Part shown: piece after piece, positions 37,639 through 45,852 of the stretch | Layout of the letters: each line of letters begins with the position of its first letter | Position numbering within the stretch: the first letter of the stretch is position 1 | Source of the DNA: Bradyrhizobium guangzhouense | GTDB taxonomy: Bacteria; Pseudomonadota; Alphaproteobacteria; Rhizobiales; Xanthobacteraceae | Length of the DNA stretch: 64,000 nt | Reading direction: 5' to 3' | Assembly: GCF_004114955.1 (NCBI RefSeq) | Contig: NZ_CP030053.1 | Coordinates: forward strand, 2,666,001-2,730,000 | Notes under the pieces: generated by a model | Databases searched by the model: none | What the model was told of the DNA's origin: nothing | What the model saw: the letters and a program-made list of their open reading frames with translations, nothing else | Position numbers and translations under genes: made by a program

Positions 37639-37740
37639 ATGACGACCGAAATCATCAACTTCACCGGCGCGATTGGGCATTGGCTCAATTTGCTGGTTGC
37701 GCGCCAGATCGCGGCGCAGGCTGCAAAACTGCCTCATTAA
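37639..37740 (+). CDS. Small 33-residue ORF upstream of tetR
   Basis: Encodes MTTEIINFTGAIGHWLNLLV followed by ARQIAAQAAKLPH, with GGAG a dozen bases before the ATG. The middle could form a short amphipathic or membrane-associated helix. It lies between the operator-like palindromes and the TetR gene on the same strand, so it is either a leader peptide or a small product of a TetR-controlled transcript. No homology recognised. Confidence 0.35.
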   Translation: MTTEIINFTGAIGHWLNLLVARQIAAQAAKLPH

Positions 37741-37833
37741 GGCGAGAGCTTTCCGAAACGACCGGTCAAGGGCGCTTCGGTGAGCATCCTTCGCCGGAAG
37801 ACCTTAGTCCTCGAGTGGGAACATGGTGCTGGC

Positions 37834-38418
37834 ATGAACGAAGCTGTTGTCTTGACGCCGGAGCGGATCCTCGAGGTGACCGAGGACGTCTTGCGGCGCT
37901 ATGGACTTGCCAAGGCCACCGTGGTCGACGTTGCCCGCGCGCTCGATGTGAGTCACGGCAGCGTCTATCGCCATTTCCCGAGCAAGGCCTCGCTGCGCGA
38001 AGCCGTCGCCAAACGCTGGCTCGACCGCATCGATGCACCGCTTCTGGCGATTGCGAACGAGCAGGGCCCGGCGCCCGACAGGCTCGATCGCTGGCTGCGC
38101 ACGCTGTTCGCGGCCAAGCGCTCGCGCGTGCTCGACGATCCCGAGATGTTCGACACCTATCTGACGCTGGCGCGCGAAGCCTGCGCGGCCGTCAAGTGCC
38201 ACAAGGACACCATGATCGACCAGATCGCGGCAATCCTGGCCGACGGTGTCAAGCAGGGCGAGTTCGCGGCTGATGACGTCAAGATGACGGCGCGCGCGCT
38301 GTTCGACGCGACCTGCCGCTTCCATCATCCGGCTCATGCCGACGAATGGAAGGATGCGGAGCTGTCGGCCCGTGTCGATGCGACGCTCGCGCTGCTGCTG
38401 CGCGGTTTGAAGGCGTAG
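37834..38418 (+). CDS. TetR-family transcriptional regulator
   Basis: A 194-residue repressor with the N-terminal TetR HTH (PERILEVTEDVLRRYGLAKA, then VVDVARALDVSHGSVYRHFP, then SKASLREAVAKRW) and an all-helical ligand-binding C-terminal domain with RLDRWLRTLFAAKRSRVLDD. A GTG 18 codons upstream (37780) is an alternative start. The palindromes 340 bases upstream are the best candidate operator; the target genes beyond itself and the small ORF are not obvious. Confidence 0.9.
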   Translation: MNEAVVLTPERILEVTEDVLRRYGLAKATVVDVARALDVSHGSVYRHFPSKASLREAVAKRWLDRIDAPLLAIANEQGPAPDRLDRWLRTLFAAKRSRVLDDPEMFDTYLTLAREACAAVKCHKDTMIDQIAAILADGVKQGEFAADDVKMTARALFDATCRFHHPAHADEWKDAELSARVDATLALLLRGLKA

Positions 38419-38426
38419 AGTCCCCG

Positions 38427-38735
38427 TTAGCTGACCCGTTTGCCCTGAAGCACAGCGCTGTGGCGGAGCGAGTGCGCGGCGGAGGTTTGCCTTCGTGGCT
38501 GAAAGTCGCCATTGGACGACGGCACGACCGGCGGACTCTCCGGATAGGCAGTGATCGCGATCTCAACGTCGTTCTTCGATCGCTTTCGAAGCCGCTCGAA
38601 TGTGAGTTCCTGATCCAGCGTGGGGCAGCGGAAGTGGACGACAGCGGTATCCGGCAGGCGGCAAAGCTCGTCGATGAGATCGCCGACCGTGATGATGGGG
38701 GGATGCGCGGCTGCCTTGTGATGACCCTTACTCAT
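38427..38735 (-). CDS. Hypothetical protein
   Basis: A 102-residue protein starting MSKGHHKAAAHPPIITVGDL. The first ~70 residues look folded (VGDLIDELCRLPDTAVVHFR, DVEIAITAYPESPP), the last 30 are rich in Arg and Ser and probably disordered. AAGGAG lies about 11 bases before the ATG. No family recognised. Convergent with tetR, 8 bases apart. Confidence 0.5.
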   Translation of the reverse strand: MSKGHHKAAAHPPIITVGDLIDELCRLPDTAVVHFRCPTLDQELTFERLRKRSKNDVEIAITAYPESPPVVPSSNGDFQPRRQTSAAHSLRHSAVLQGKRVS

Positions 38736-38844
38736 GACCCTCTACTCCTTCACTCAGCTAACAGGGACGGAATAGCCTCCGTTCCAATCCGCTCGGCAGA
38801 TTGAGAAATTTCATGTCACTCGAGGTATTGCGGCAGCGCTGCTG

Positions 38845-39495
38845 CTAAATTCGCGTCAGCCCGCAAGCCGCGGCGAGCCGCACCAGCTGCGCGTCCGTGC
38901 GCGCGCCGGTCTTGGTCTTGATCAGATAGTGGTAGTTCTGGACCGTCTTGACGCTGAGATTGAGCTGCGCTGCGATCTGCTCGGAGGTGGCGCCCCCCGC
39001 GAACTGGCGCAAAATCTCGATTTCGCGTTCGCCCAACTGATCCAGCGCTGATCCCGCCGACAGGCTGTCCTCGGCCAGCACACGTGCGATGTCGTCGCTC
39101 ATGGCGCGCTCGCCGCGCGCGACGCATCGGATCGCGTTGACGACCGCGGAGGGGGCGCTGCTCTTGGTGACGAAGCCGGACGCGCCGGCATTGAAGGCCG
39201 CTTTCACCAGCACGGCCTCGTTGTGCATGGTGAAGACGAGGATGCGCGCCCGCGGGTTGCGCGCGCGGATGTTGCGGATCGCCTCGAGCCCCGAGGCGCC
39301 CGGCATCGAGATGTCCATCACCACGACATCGGGGTCATGACTTTTGAAGGCGCCGTAGGCATCTGCGGCGTTGTCGGCTTCCGCCACGACATGGAGATCG
39401 CCCTGGCTTTCCAGCACGCGCCTGTAGCCCTGGCGGACGATCGGATGGTCGTCGACCAGGAGCACGGAGATGCCTGAAGTTGCGACCTCGCTCAT
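38845..39495 (-). CDS. NarL/FixJ-type response regulator
   Basis: A 216-residue regulator: receiver domain with DDHPIVRQGYRRVLES, phospho-acceptor Asp61 in DVVVMDISMPG and the Lys of FVTKSSAP, then a LuxR HTH (LGEREIEILRQFAGGATSEQ, IAAQLNLSVKTVQNYHYLIK). It lies 7 bases downstream of its sensor kinase gene, so the two form an operon. Its targets cannot be read here, though the divergent ExbB-like operon is one candidate. Confidence 0.9.
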   Translation of the reverse strand: MSEVATSGISVLLVDDHPIVRQGYRRVLESQGDLHVVAEADNAADAYGAFKSHDPDVVVMDISMPGASGLEAIRNIRARNPRARILVFTMHNEAVLVKAAFNAGASGFVTKSSAPSAVVNAIRCVARGERAMSDDIARVLAEDSLSAGSALDQLGEREIEILRQFAGGATSEQIAAQLNLSVKTVQNYHYLIKTKTGARTDAQLVRLAAACGLTRI

Positions 39496-39502
39496 GACAG
39501 CC

Positions 39503-40870
39503 TCACGCAGCAAGCGGAATCGTCGCGGCGACGCTGAGCCCGCGCCTCGCGGGCAGGATCGACAGCGAGCCGCCGGCCGCCGTGACGCGCTCGCGGATGC
39601 CGGTGAGGCCGAAGCCGGCGGAGCGCGCCACGCGCTCTGCATCGCCGCCGCCATCGTCCTCGACACGGATCAACAGCGCGCCATCCTCGCCGGCACAACG
39701 TTCGACGTGCAACGAGATCTCGCGCGCTGCACCGTGGCGCAGCGCATTGGTCAGGCATTCCTGGGCGACGCGATAGGCAGTGGTGGCGGCCGGGCCGCTG
39801 ATGTCGGTGAGGTCGCCTTTGAGATCGAGCTGGATCGTCGGCTGCGTCGCGCTCTGCGAGCGCCAGCTGTCGACGAGGTTGACGAGGCTCGCCTCGAGCC
39901 CGAGCTCCTCGGGCAGCGGATTGCGCAGCCGCTTCAGCGCATCGCGCAGCGAGGCCATCAGATGGTGCGTGGCCTGCGAGATCATGCGCGCATCCTGCGC
40001 GATGCCATTGTGGTCCTGCTGCGCGTTCGCGGTCTCGATCGTATTGGCGAAAGCGAGGATCGCCGAGAGATTTTGCCCGAACTCGTCATGCAGCTCGCGG
40101 GCGAGCGCGCGTCGTTCGTCGTCGCGGATTTCGATCAGGCGCCGTGTCAGCGCGGCGCGCTGTTCGGTCGCCTCTTTCAGCCGGCTGCCGAGCGCTTCGA
40201 CGGCGCGGCCGATCATCGCAAGCTCCATGGAGCGGAAGCGCGGCAGCTTTGTGCGATACTGGCCGCGCGCCATGCGTTGCAGGGCGGTCACGATGCTGCG
40301 TGCCGGCGCCAGCGTGTGCGCGATCGCAAGCGAAGCGAGCAGCGCGATCGCCGCCGCCATCAAAAGCGCAACGTCGATCACGTTCAGGATATAGTCCCAG
40401 GCGAGCGAGATTGAGGCGGCCTCATCCGGCGTCGCAACCACCGTTCCGGCGGCGGCGGCGCGTGGGCTGACGGGGCGCACCACCTCGGCGTGGCTGCCGA
40501 GGAAGGTTGGAACGATGGCGGCGAACCAGCGCGGCGGGGTCCGGCCGATCCCTTGGCTCTGGCCGCAGAGCGGCCTCTCGAATGCGGTGGCCGGCTGGAA
40601 CTCGACGCAGACACCGGGCGCAATCAGTTTCACCGTCTCCAGCGTGCGCCATTCGGGAACCGGCATGAGATGCTCCCGCATCCTGCTGCTGCGCAGCAAC
40701 AGCTCGTGCCAGTACAAGCCCTGGAGCGCCTGTGCGACCCGTTGTGCAGAGGCCGCCGTCGCGCGGTCGACGCTGCGATAGGCATCGAACGTGGCCCACA
40801 TGGTTGCCGCGCCCAGGCACAGCGCAACGATGAGAAGCAGACGGGCGACAAGCTGAAGCACGAGGCGCAT
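39503..40870 (-). CDS. Membrane sensor histidine kinase, HisKA_3 (NarX/DegS-like)
   Basis: A 455-residue kinase: TM helix 3-25, periplasmic sensor of about 130 residues, second TM 158-185, HAMP-like linker (APARSIVTALQRMARGQYRT), then HisKA_3 with phospho-His261 in ALARELHDEFGQNLSAILAF and an HATPase with GFGLTGIRERVTAAGG. The periplasmic part (WHELLLRSSRMREHLMPVPE) is not a known sensor by eye. Partner of the regulator downstream; faces the ExbB-like operon across a 199-base gap. Confidence 0.9.
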   Translation of the reverse strand: MRLVLQLVARLLLIVALCLGAATMWATFDAYRSVDRATAASAQRVAQALQGLYWHELLLRSSRMREHLMPVPEWRTLETVKLIAPGVCVEFQPATAFERPLCGQSQGIGRTPPRWFAAIVPTFLGSHAEVVRPVSPRAAAAGTVVATPDEAASISLAWDYILNVIDVALLMAAAIALLASLAIAHTLAPARSIVTALQRMARGQYRTKLPRFRSMELAMIGRAVEALGSRLKEATEQRAALTRRLIEIRDDERRALARELHDEFGQNLSAILAFANTIETANAQQDHNGIAQDARMISQATHHLMASLRDALKRLRNPLPEELGLEASLVNLVDSWRSQSATQPTIQLDLKGDLTDISGPAATTAYRVAQECLTNALRHGAAREISLHVERCAGEDGALLIRVEDDGGGDAERVARSAGFGLTGIRERVTAAGGSLSILPARRGLSVAATIPLAA

Positions 40871-41069
40871 GCGATCACCCCAAAGTTTGGTAGACTGAGC
40901 CTAACAACGCCGTCGCGCCTTGCCAATTGTAGGGTTTGGGCTCGATTGCAGCTCGGGCAAATTTCCCAAGCCGGATTGGGCATGGGTCTTTGGACCTGAA
41001 GCGGCGGCTTTGATCTAATCGGGGTGGAAATATCGCAGGCTGGTCCCTGCAAGTCAGGAGCGGTGCAGC

Positions 41070-41855
41070 ATGAGTTCGGTGACGATTGGACCGATCGCGG
41101 GCTCGAATGCCGACCCATCCGAGCGCAGCGCGCTGTTGTTCTGGATGATCTTCACGGGGCTGTCGATCTTCGCAATGGTGCTGCTGTGGCGGTTTGGCCT
41201 GATCCATCTGATGCTGACATCGGACCGGACCTACATTTCGAGCGTGATCGCGGTGCTCTATCTCGTCACCTGCGGCCACTGCTTCCTGCGCACGCGGGCG
41301 ATTGCCCGTGAGGGTGCGGCCGCGCGGCGCTGCCGCGCGGTGCTGGCGGCGCCCGATGGCAGCAAGGCGCTCGATGCGCGCGCGACGACGTTGCCGCGCG
41401 GACTGGTGCGCGATCACATCGAAAGCCTCGTGACGAAAGCCGCAGCGCAGGATTACCGCCCGGTCGACCAGACGCTGCTGCTGCGGACGCTCGCCGACCG
41501 CTTGCGCGGCTCCAACGGGTTCGGCGCCTTCGTCTCCGACACGCTGATGAAGCTCGGCCTGCTCGGCACCATCATCGGCTTCATTATCATGCTGGCGCCG
41601 ATCGCGGGGCTGGATGCCGCCGACAAGGTCGCCATGCGCTCCTCGATGGGGCTGATGAGCGACGGCATGGCGGTCGCGATGTACACGACGCTCGCCGGTC
41701 TCGTCGGCTCCATCCTGGTCCGCATCCAGTACTACATGCTCGATGCCGCGACCCAGCGCGTGTTCTCCGATGCCGTGGTGCTGACCGAGACCTATGTGAC
41801 GCCGGTTCTCGAGCGCCAAGGCGCTGGAACTAAAGGCGCCGGAACGCCGTCATGA
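41070..41855 (+). CDS. MotA/TolQ/ExbB-like proton-channel protein
   Basis: A 261-residue inner-membrane protein: TM1 at 21-47, TM2 at 55-73, a cytoplasmic segment, then paired TM3 (LMKLGLLGTIIGFIIMLAPI, 159-178) and TM4 (SDGMAVAMYTTLAGLVGSI, 197-215). The G-L-L-G-T-I-I-G and M-x-x-A-M-x-T-T-L-x-G-L patterns are the MotA/TolQ/ExbB channel signature. These proteins form H+ or Na+ driven stators that move a partner across the periplasm. It is the first gene of a five-gene set; the next gene starts inside its stop (ATGA), and takes the place of an ExbD/TolR/MotB partner. No ordinary ExbD or TonB gene is nearby. Confidence 0.8.
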   Translation: MSSVTIGPIAGSNADPSERSALLFWMIFTGLSIFAMVLLWRFGLIHLMLTSDRTYISSVIAVLYLVTCGHCFLRTRAIAREGAAARRCRAVLAAPDGSKALDARATTLPRGLVRDHIESLVTKAAAQDYRPVDQTLLLRTLADRLRGSNGFGAFVSDTLMKLGLLGTIIGFIIMLAPIAGLDAADKVAMRSSMGLMSDGMAVAMYTTLAGLVGSILVRIQYYMLDAATQRVFSDAVVLTETYVTPVLERQGAGTKGAGTPS

Positions 41856-42538
41856 TGGATGATTTCGGCCTCTATCCGCGCGAGGAGCCGTTCGATCCGC
41901 TGGGCGTGATGCTGTTCAAGGCGCTCCAGGTGGTCGCCTTCCTGTTCTTCCTCGCGCTGCTCGCGGTCTCGCCCGATGCCAAGGAGGGCAAGATCGACTC
42001 CAAGGCCGAGTTCATGATCACACTAGACTGGCCGGACAATCATCCCGACGATCTCGATCTGTTCGTGCAGGATCCCGCCGGCAACATCGCCTGGTATCGC
42101 CACCGCGAGGCCGGCTTCCTCACGCTCGATCGTGACGACCGCGGCGGGGCCAATGACTTCATCGTGGTCAACGGCAAGAAGATCGCTTCGCCCATCCGCG
42201 AGGAGATCGTCACGCTGCGGGGCATCCTGCCCGGCGAATACACCGTCAACGTCTCGCATTTCGTCGCCACGACCGGCGAGCCCGTGACGGCCAATGTGAA
42301 GGTGCAGAAGCTCAACCCGACCGCGCAGGTGATCTTCGACAACAAGTTCACGCTCGACCACACCGGTGACGAGAAGACCGCGGTGCGGTTCCGGCTCGAT
42401 GCCGAAGGCAAGGTCATCGATGTCAACCAGCGGCCGAAATCGCTGATGGAGACCTTTCGCAGCACCTGGCGCAATGGGGCCGATCTCGACCCGAGGACCG
42501 GTGTGAGCAGGAACGCGACGAGGATCCGCCGTGATTAA
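41852..42538 (+). CDS. One-TM protein with periplasmic DUF2135/YfaP-like beta domain
   Basis: A 228-residue protein with a short cytoplasmic tail (MMDDFGLYPREEPFDPLG), one TM helix at about 20-40 and a periplasmic domain from ~50. The latter contains FMITLDWPDNHPDDLDLFVQ then DPAGNIAWYR, the D-x-D-L-x-V-x-x-P-x-G pattern of DUF2135 (YfaP) beta-sandwich proteins, and GILPGEYTVNVSHFVATTGE. Topology (short N-tail, single TM, periplasmic part) is the same as ExbD/TolR, so it may be the partner of the channel protein. Overlaps both neighbours (4 and 8 bases). Confidence 0.7.
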   Translation: MMDDFGLYPREEPFDPLGVMLFKALQVVAFLFFLALLAVSPDAKEGKIDSKAEFMITLDWPDNHPDDLDLFVQDPAGNIAWYRHREAGFLTLDRDDRGGANDFIVVNGKKIASPIREEIVTLRGILPGEYTVNVSHFVATTGEPVTANVKVQKLNPTAQVIFDNKFTLDHTGDEKTAVRFRLDAEGKVIDVNQRPKSLMETFRSTWRNGADLDPRTGVSRNATRIRRD

Positions 42539-43136
42539 TCTGCAGACGGTCATCCTCTCGCTGTCGGTCGCCTATGCGGTGATCGGAGCGCTCCTGCTGG
42601 TCGTGCTGGTCTACGCGCGGCTGCACTGGTCGCTGAAGGCGGTCGCGGTGGTCGTAACCAGCGCCTTCTACGTCGTGAGCTTCACGGAAATGCGCGGGCT
42701 GCTCGGCTGGGCCAGCAGCGAGCGGCTGCCGACCGCCTTCAAGCTGCTCAAGGCGCGGATCGTCGAGCCGCATTCGCTGGCGGGCGATCCCGGCTCGATC
42801 TATCTGTGGGTCGAGGAACTCGATGAAGATCATCGTCCGAGCGGCATTCCGCGGGCTTTCCGCGTCCCCTACAACGACACCCTGGCCGACAAGACCCATG
42901 CGGCGGAGAACGAGATTGCCGCGGGCCATCCGCAAGGCGGGCGTGCGGCGGACTTTGGCGGCGGCGAGGGCAGCCTGATCGACATGGTCCGGGAATATGT
43001 GACGCCCAAGGCCGTCCTCGAGACCAGCGGCGGCGATTCCTCGACCGGGGAGTTCATTGCCCCGCCATCAGGCGCGCAAGGAGCTGTCTTCACGCCGCTG
43101 CCGCCACCCCGGATGCCGCCCAAGGACGAGCAATAA
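42531..43136 (+). CDS. Two-TM membrane protein of unknown function
   Basis: A 201-residue protein, GTG start overlapping the previous gene by 8 bases. Two TM helices at about 6-29 and 35-53, then a ~90-residue folded part (SIYLWVEELDEDHRPSGIPR, AFRVPYNDTLADKTHAAENE) and a Gly/Pro-rich tail ending in PLPPPRMPPKDEQ. The proline-rich end might span or touch another protein. No family recognised. Third gene of the ExbB-like operon. Confidence 0.7.
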   Translation: MINLQTVILSLSVAYAVIGALLLVVLVYARLHWSLKAVAVVVTSAFYVVSFTEMRGLLGWASSERLPTAFKLLKARIVEPHSLAGDPGSIYLWVEELDEDHRPSGIPRAFRVPYNDTLADKTHAAENEIAAGHPQGGRAADFGGGEGSLIDMVREYVTPKAVLETSGGDSSTGEFIAPPSGAQGAVFTPLPPPRMPPKDEQ

Positions 43137-43266
43137 GGCCGAGCAATAGGCTCCCCACCATTGCGGCGGCGTGGCGCTGGTCAACTGGCCTGCGCTGGCG
43201 CATCTTGTTGACCTCCCTCAAATTGGCTTTATCGGCTTCCAATAAGATGATGAGGGTGGAGGGTGT

Positions 43267-44007
43267 GTGCTTCTCGCTGTCTTCTCGGATATCCACGGCA
43301 ACCGGCAGGCGTTCGAGGCGTGCCTGAAGGTGGCCCGCGCCAGGGCTGCGGAGCGGTTCATCCTGCTCGGTGATTTCGTCGGTTATGGTGCCGACCCGGA
43401 ATGGGTCGTTGACACCGCCATGGATCTGGTCGCCCATGGCGCCGTCGCCGTGCGCGGCAACCATGACGAAGCCGTCAACACCACCACCGAAAGCATGAAC
43501 AACGAGGCTCAGATCGCGATCGAGTGGACCCGCGGGCGGCTCGACGCGGCGCAGCGGCGGTTCCTGGCTGAACTGCCGATGCTGGTGGAGGACAGCGATC
43601 GCCTGTTCGTGCATTCGGAAGCCTCGAGCCCCAAGCGCTGGCATTATGTCCGCTCGACCACGGATGCCGCCAAGAGCTTGATCGCAACGCCGGCCCACGT
43701 CACATTCTGCGGCCATATCCATCGGCCCGCGCTCTATTCGATGTCGGTGACGGCGAAGATGACGAGTTTCGTGCCCAAGACCGATGTGTCGGTGCAACTG
43801 CTGCGCGGCCGGCAATGGCTCGTGGTGCTCGGCTCGGTCGGCCAGCCGCGCGATGGCGACCCAGCCGCATCTTTCGTGCTGTTCGACACTGTCTCGTGCC
43901 AGGTCACCTATTGCCGCGTGCCCTACGACATCGCGAGCGCGGCAAACAAGATCCGCGAGAACGGCCTGCCGCCCTGGCTCGCCGACCGGCTGTCGCAGGG
44001 GCGCTAG
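43267..44007 (+). CDS. Calcineurin-like metallophosphoesterase
   Basis: A 246-residue phosphoesterase with GTG start. All metal-binding motifs are present: FSDIHGNRQAF (D-x-H), LLGDFVGYGADPEWV (G-D), VRGNHDEAVN (G-N-H-D/E), VHSEASS and FCGHIHRPA (G-H-x-H). Close in pattern to small PPP-like/YfcE-type enzymes; it may be a protein or nucleotide phosphatase. Only six bases separate it from the kinase gene, which makes a kinase/phosphatase pair attractive. A 130-base gap before it contains inverted GGTCAAC/GTTGACC and a weak -10-like TAAGAT, so a separate promoter is possible. Confidence 0.88.
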   Translation: MLLAVFSDIHGNRQAFEACLKVARARAAERFILLGDFVGYGADPEWVVDTAMDLVAHGAVAVRGNHDEAVNTTTESMNNEAQIAIEWTRGRLDAAQRRFLAELPMLVEDSDRLFVHSEASSPKRWHYVRSTTDAAKSLIATPAHVTFCGHIHRPALYSMSVTAKMTSFVPKTDVSVQLLRGRQWLVVLGSVGQPRDGDPAASFVLFDTVSCQVTYCRVPYDIASAANKIRENGLPPWLADRLSQGR

Positions 44008-44013
44008 AGGCCG

Positions 44014-45447
44014 ATGCCCAAATCCCTGATCAAGTCAGGCGCTGTCATCGACGGCTACACGATCGGCGAGTGCGTCCATGCCGGCGGCATGGCGACGCTG
44101 TGGACGGTCACCCATCCCGGTATCGATGGCCCGCTGCTGATGAAGGTCCCGCGGGCCTCCGAAGGCGAGGACCCCGCCGCGATCGTCTCGTTCGAGATGG
44201 AGATGATGATCCTGCCGCGACTCGCCGGCCCGCACGTGCCGCACTGTTATGGCACCGGCGATTTTGCGCACCAGGCCTACGCCGTGATCGAGCGCATTCC
44301 CGGCACCACGCTCTACAAGCGGCTGCCTGATCTGCCGCTGCCTTACGAGGAGGCGCGGCTGCTGGTTGCCAGGATCGCGGCTGCGCTCGCCGATCTGCAC
44401 CGCCAGAACGTGATCCATCACGACATCAAGCCGAGCAGCGTCATGTTCCGGGATAGCGGCGAGGCCGTGCTGATCGATTACGGCCTGTCGCACCACGATC
44501 ACCTGCCCGACCTGCTGCAGGCGGAGTTCCGTCTGCCTTACGGCACCGCGCCCTACATGGCGCCGGAGCGGCTGTTGGGCGTGCGCGACGATCCGCGCAG
44601 CGACCTGTTCTCGCTCGGCGTGCTGCTGTACTTCTTCACGACCGGCGAACGTCCGTTCGGCGAGGGCGAGACGCTGCGCGCGATGCGACGGAGGCTGTGG
44701 CGCGATCCGCATCCGCCGCGAAGCTTGCGCGCCGACTATCCGCCCTGGCTCCAGGAAGTGGTGCTGCGGTGTCTCGAGATCGAGCCGGTCCGGCGCTATC
44801 CGACTGCCACGCAGCTGGCCTTCGATCTCGCTCATCCTGATCAGGTCAGGCTGACCGCGCGTTCGGAGCGGATGAAGCGCGATCCCCTGAGCGTGGCCTG
44901 GCGGCGCCGTTTCAACCAGGATGCCGCGCAGCCGCGGGCGAAGCCGGATGTCGCCGAGCAGATCGCCTCGAGCCCGATCCTCGCGGTCGCGCTCGATACG
45001 GTGGAAGGTGAGCCGGAGCTGAACGAGGCGCTGCGCGTCACCACGGAGCGCATTCTCGCCACGCTGCCGTCAGCGCGGCTCGCTTGCATCAATGTGTTGA
45101 AGCTCAACCGCATCGCCATCGACAAGACGCTGGACGAGCAGGGCTCCAACAAGCATATCGATCGCCTGGTCGCGCTCCGGCATTGGGCGACGCCCCTCAA
45201 GCTCGACGAGAGCCGGCTGTCGGTTCACGTGCTGGAGGCGGTCGATCCGGCCACGGCGCTGCTGGAATTCGCCGAGGTCAACCAGGTCGACCACGTCATC
45301 ATCGGCGCCCGGCAGAGCTCATTCAGGCGCACATTGCTTGGCAGCGTCTCGGCCAAGGTGGCGGCGGAGGCGACCTGCACCGTCACCGTGGTGCGGCCAC
45401 CGCGGATGGCTGTTGCCAAACCGGACGCTGGCGTGGTGTGGGGCTAG
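44014..45447 (+). CDS. Ser/Thr protein kinase fused to a UspA domain
   Basis: A 477-residue soluble protein. Residues 15-270 are a Hanks-type kinase: Gly-rich loop HAGGMATLW, ATP-anchoring Lys44 (LLMKVPR), catalytic loop HHDIKPSSVM (H-R-D is H-H-D, Asp137; the usual Asn is Ser141), metal-binding D155-Y-G, and YMAPERL. Residues 318-462 are a UspA domain ending in VDHVIIGARQSSFRRTLLGS then VSAKVAAEATCTVTVVRP, the UspA nucleotide-binding loop. No TM segment. The Ser in place of the Asn after the catalytic loop might weaken Mg binding. Last gene of the five; likely phosphorylates a partner of the membrane complex or responds to stress via UspA. Confidence 0.88.
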   Translation: MPKSLIKSGAVIDGYTIGECVHAGGMATLWTVTHPGIDGPLLMKVPRASEGEDPAAIVSFEMEMMILPRLAGPHVPHCYGTGDFAHQAYAVIERIPGTTLYKRLPDLPLPYEEARLLVARIAAALADLHRQNVIHHDIKPSSVMFRDSGEAVLIDYGLSHHDHLPDLLQAEFRLPYGTAPYMAPERLLGVRDDPRSDLFSLGVLLYFFTTGERPFGEGETLRAMRRRLWRDPHPPRSLRADYPPWLQEVVLRCLEIEPVRRYPTATQLAFDLAHPDQVRLTARSERMKRDPLSVAWRRRFNQDAAQPRAKPDVAEQIASSPILAVALDTVEGEPELNEALRVTTERILATLPSARLACINVLKLNRIAIDKTLDEQGSNKHIDRLVALRHWATPLKLDESRLSVHVLEAVDPATALLEFAEVNQVDHVIIGARQSSFRRTLLGSVSAKVAAEATCTVTVVRPPRMAVAKPDAGVVWG

Positions 45448-45454
45448 GAAAGAG

Positions 45455-45646
45455 TCACGCCGCGTGTGCGGTGTGGACCGAGCGCTTGCGACGGATCGGC
45501 CAGGTGAAGTGCGGGCCGGCCTCGCCGTGATCCGCATTGCCGCCGAAGTACTGAATGATCTCACGGCAGGGCTCGCAGTTGAAGAGGTTACGCGACGCGG
45601 ACGCCTTGGTCATTTCCTTCAGGCAGTTCGGGCAGTGCGGTTTCAT
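45455..45646 (-). CDS. Small zinc-ribbon protein
   Basis: A 63-residue protein starting MKPHCPNCLKEMTKASASRN. Two C-x-x-C pairs (CPNC and CEPC, 19 residues apart) should hold one zinc. It ends WPIRRKRSVHTAHAA, basic. No family name recognised; small zinc-ribbon proteins of this type are often found in related genomes. Convergent with the kinase gene, 7 bases apart. Confidence 0.6.
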   Translation of the reverse strand: MKPHCPNCLKEMTKASASRNLFNCEPCREIIQYFGGNADHGEAGPHFTWPIRRKRSVHTAHAA

Positions 45647-45668
45647 TGGTTTAGTCCAAAAAAGAATT

Positions 45669-45848
45669 TCAATGCCGGCGCGGTGACCGGAACGGGTGGT
45701 CCAGGTCCACAGTCTCGGCGCCCGGATCGTCGTGCATGTCGCCGTCGCTGCGTTCGAGCCGACCGAAGAAATAGTCGAGGTTCGGATGCGGACGGCGCGG
45801 GATGCGACACCTGCGTTTCGGCTGACGCTTGACCAGGGAGATCTGCAT
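45669..45848 (-). CDS. Small basic hypothetical protein
   Basis: 59 codons starting MQISLVKRQPKRRCRIPRRP, then NLDYFFGRLERSDGDMHDDP. It starts 4 bases past the stop of the small membrane protein gene and would be translated with it. Compositional bias and the lack of an obvious ribosome binding site make it doubtful. Confidence 0.3.
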   Translation of the reverse strand: MQISLVKRQPKRRCRIPRRPHPNLDYFFGRLERSDGDMHDDPGAETVDLDHPFRSPRRH

Positions 45849-45852
45849 GGCG

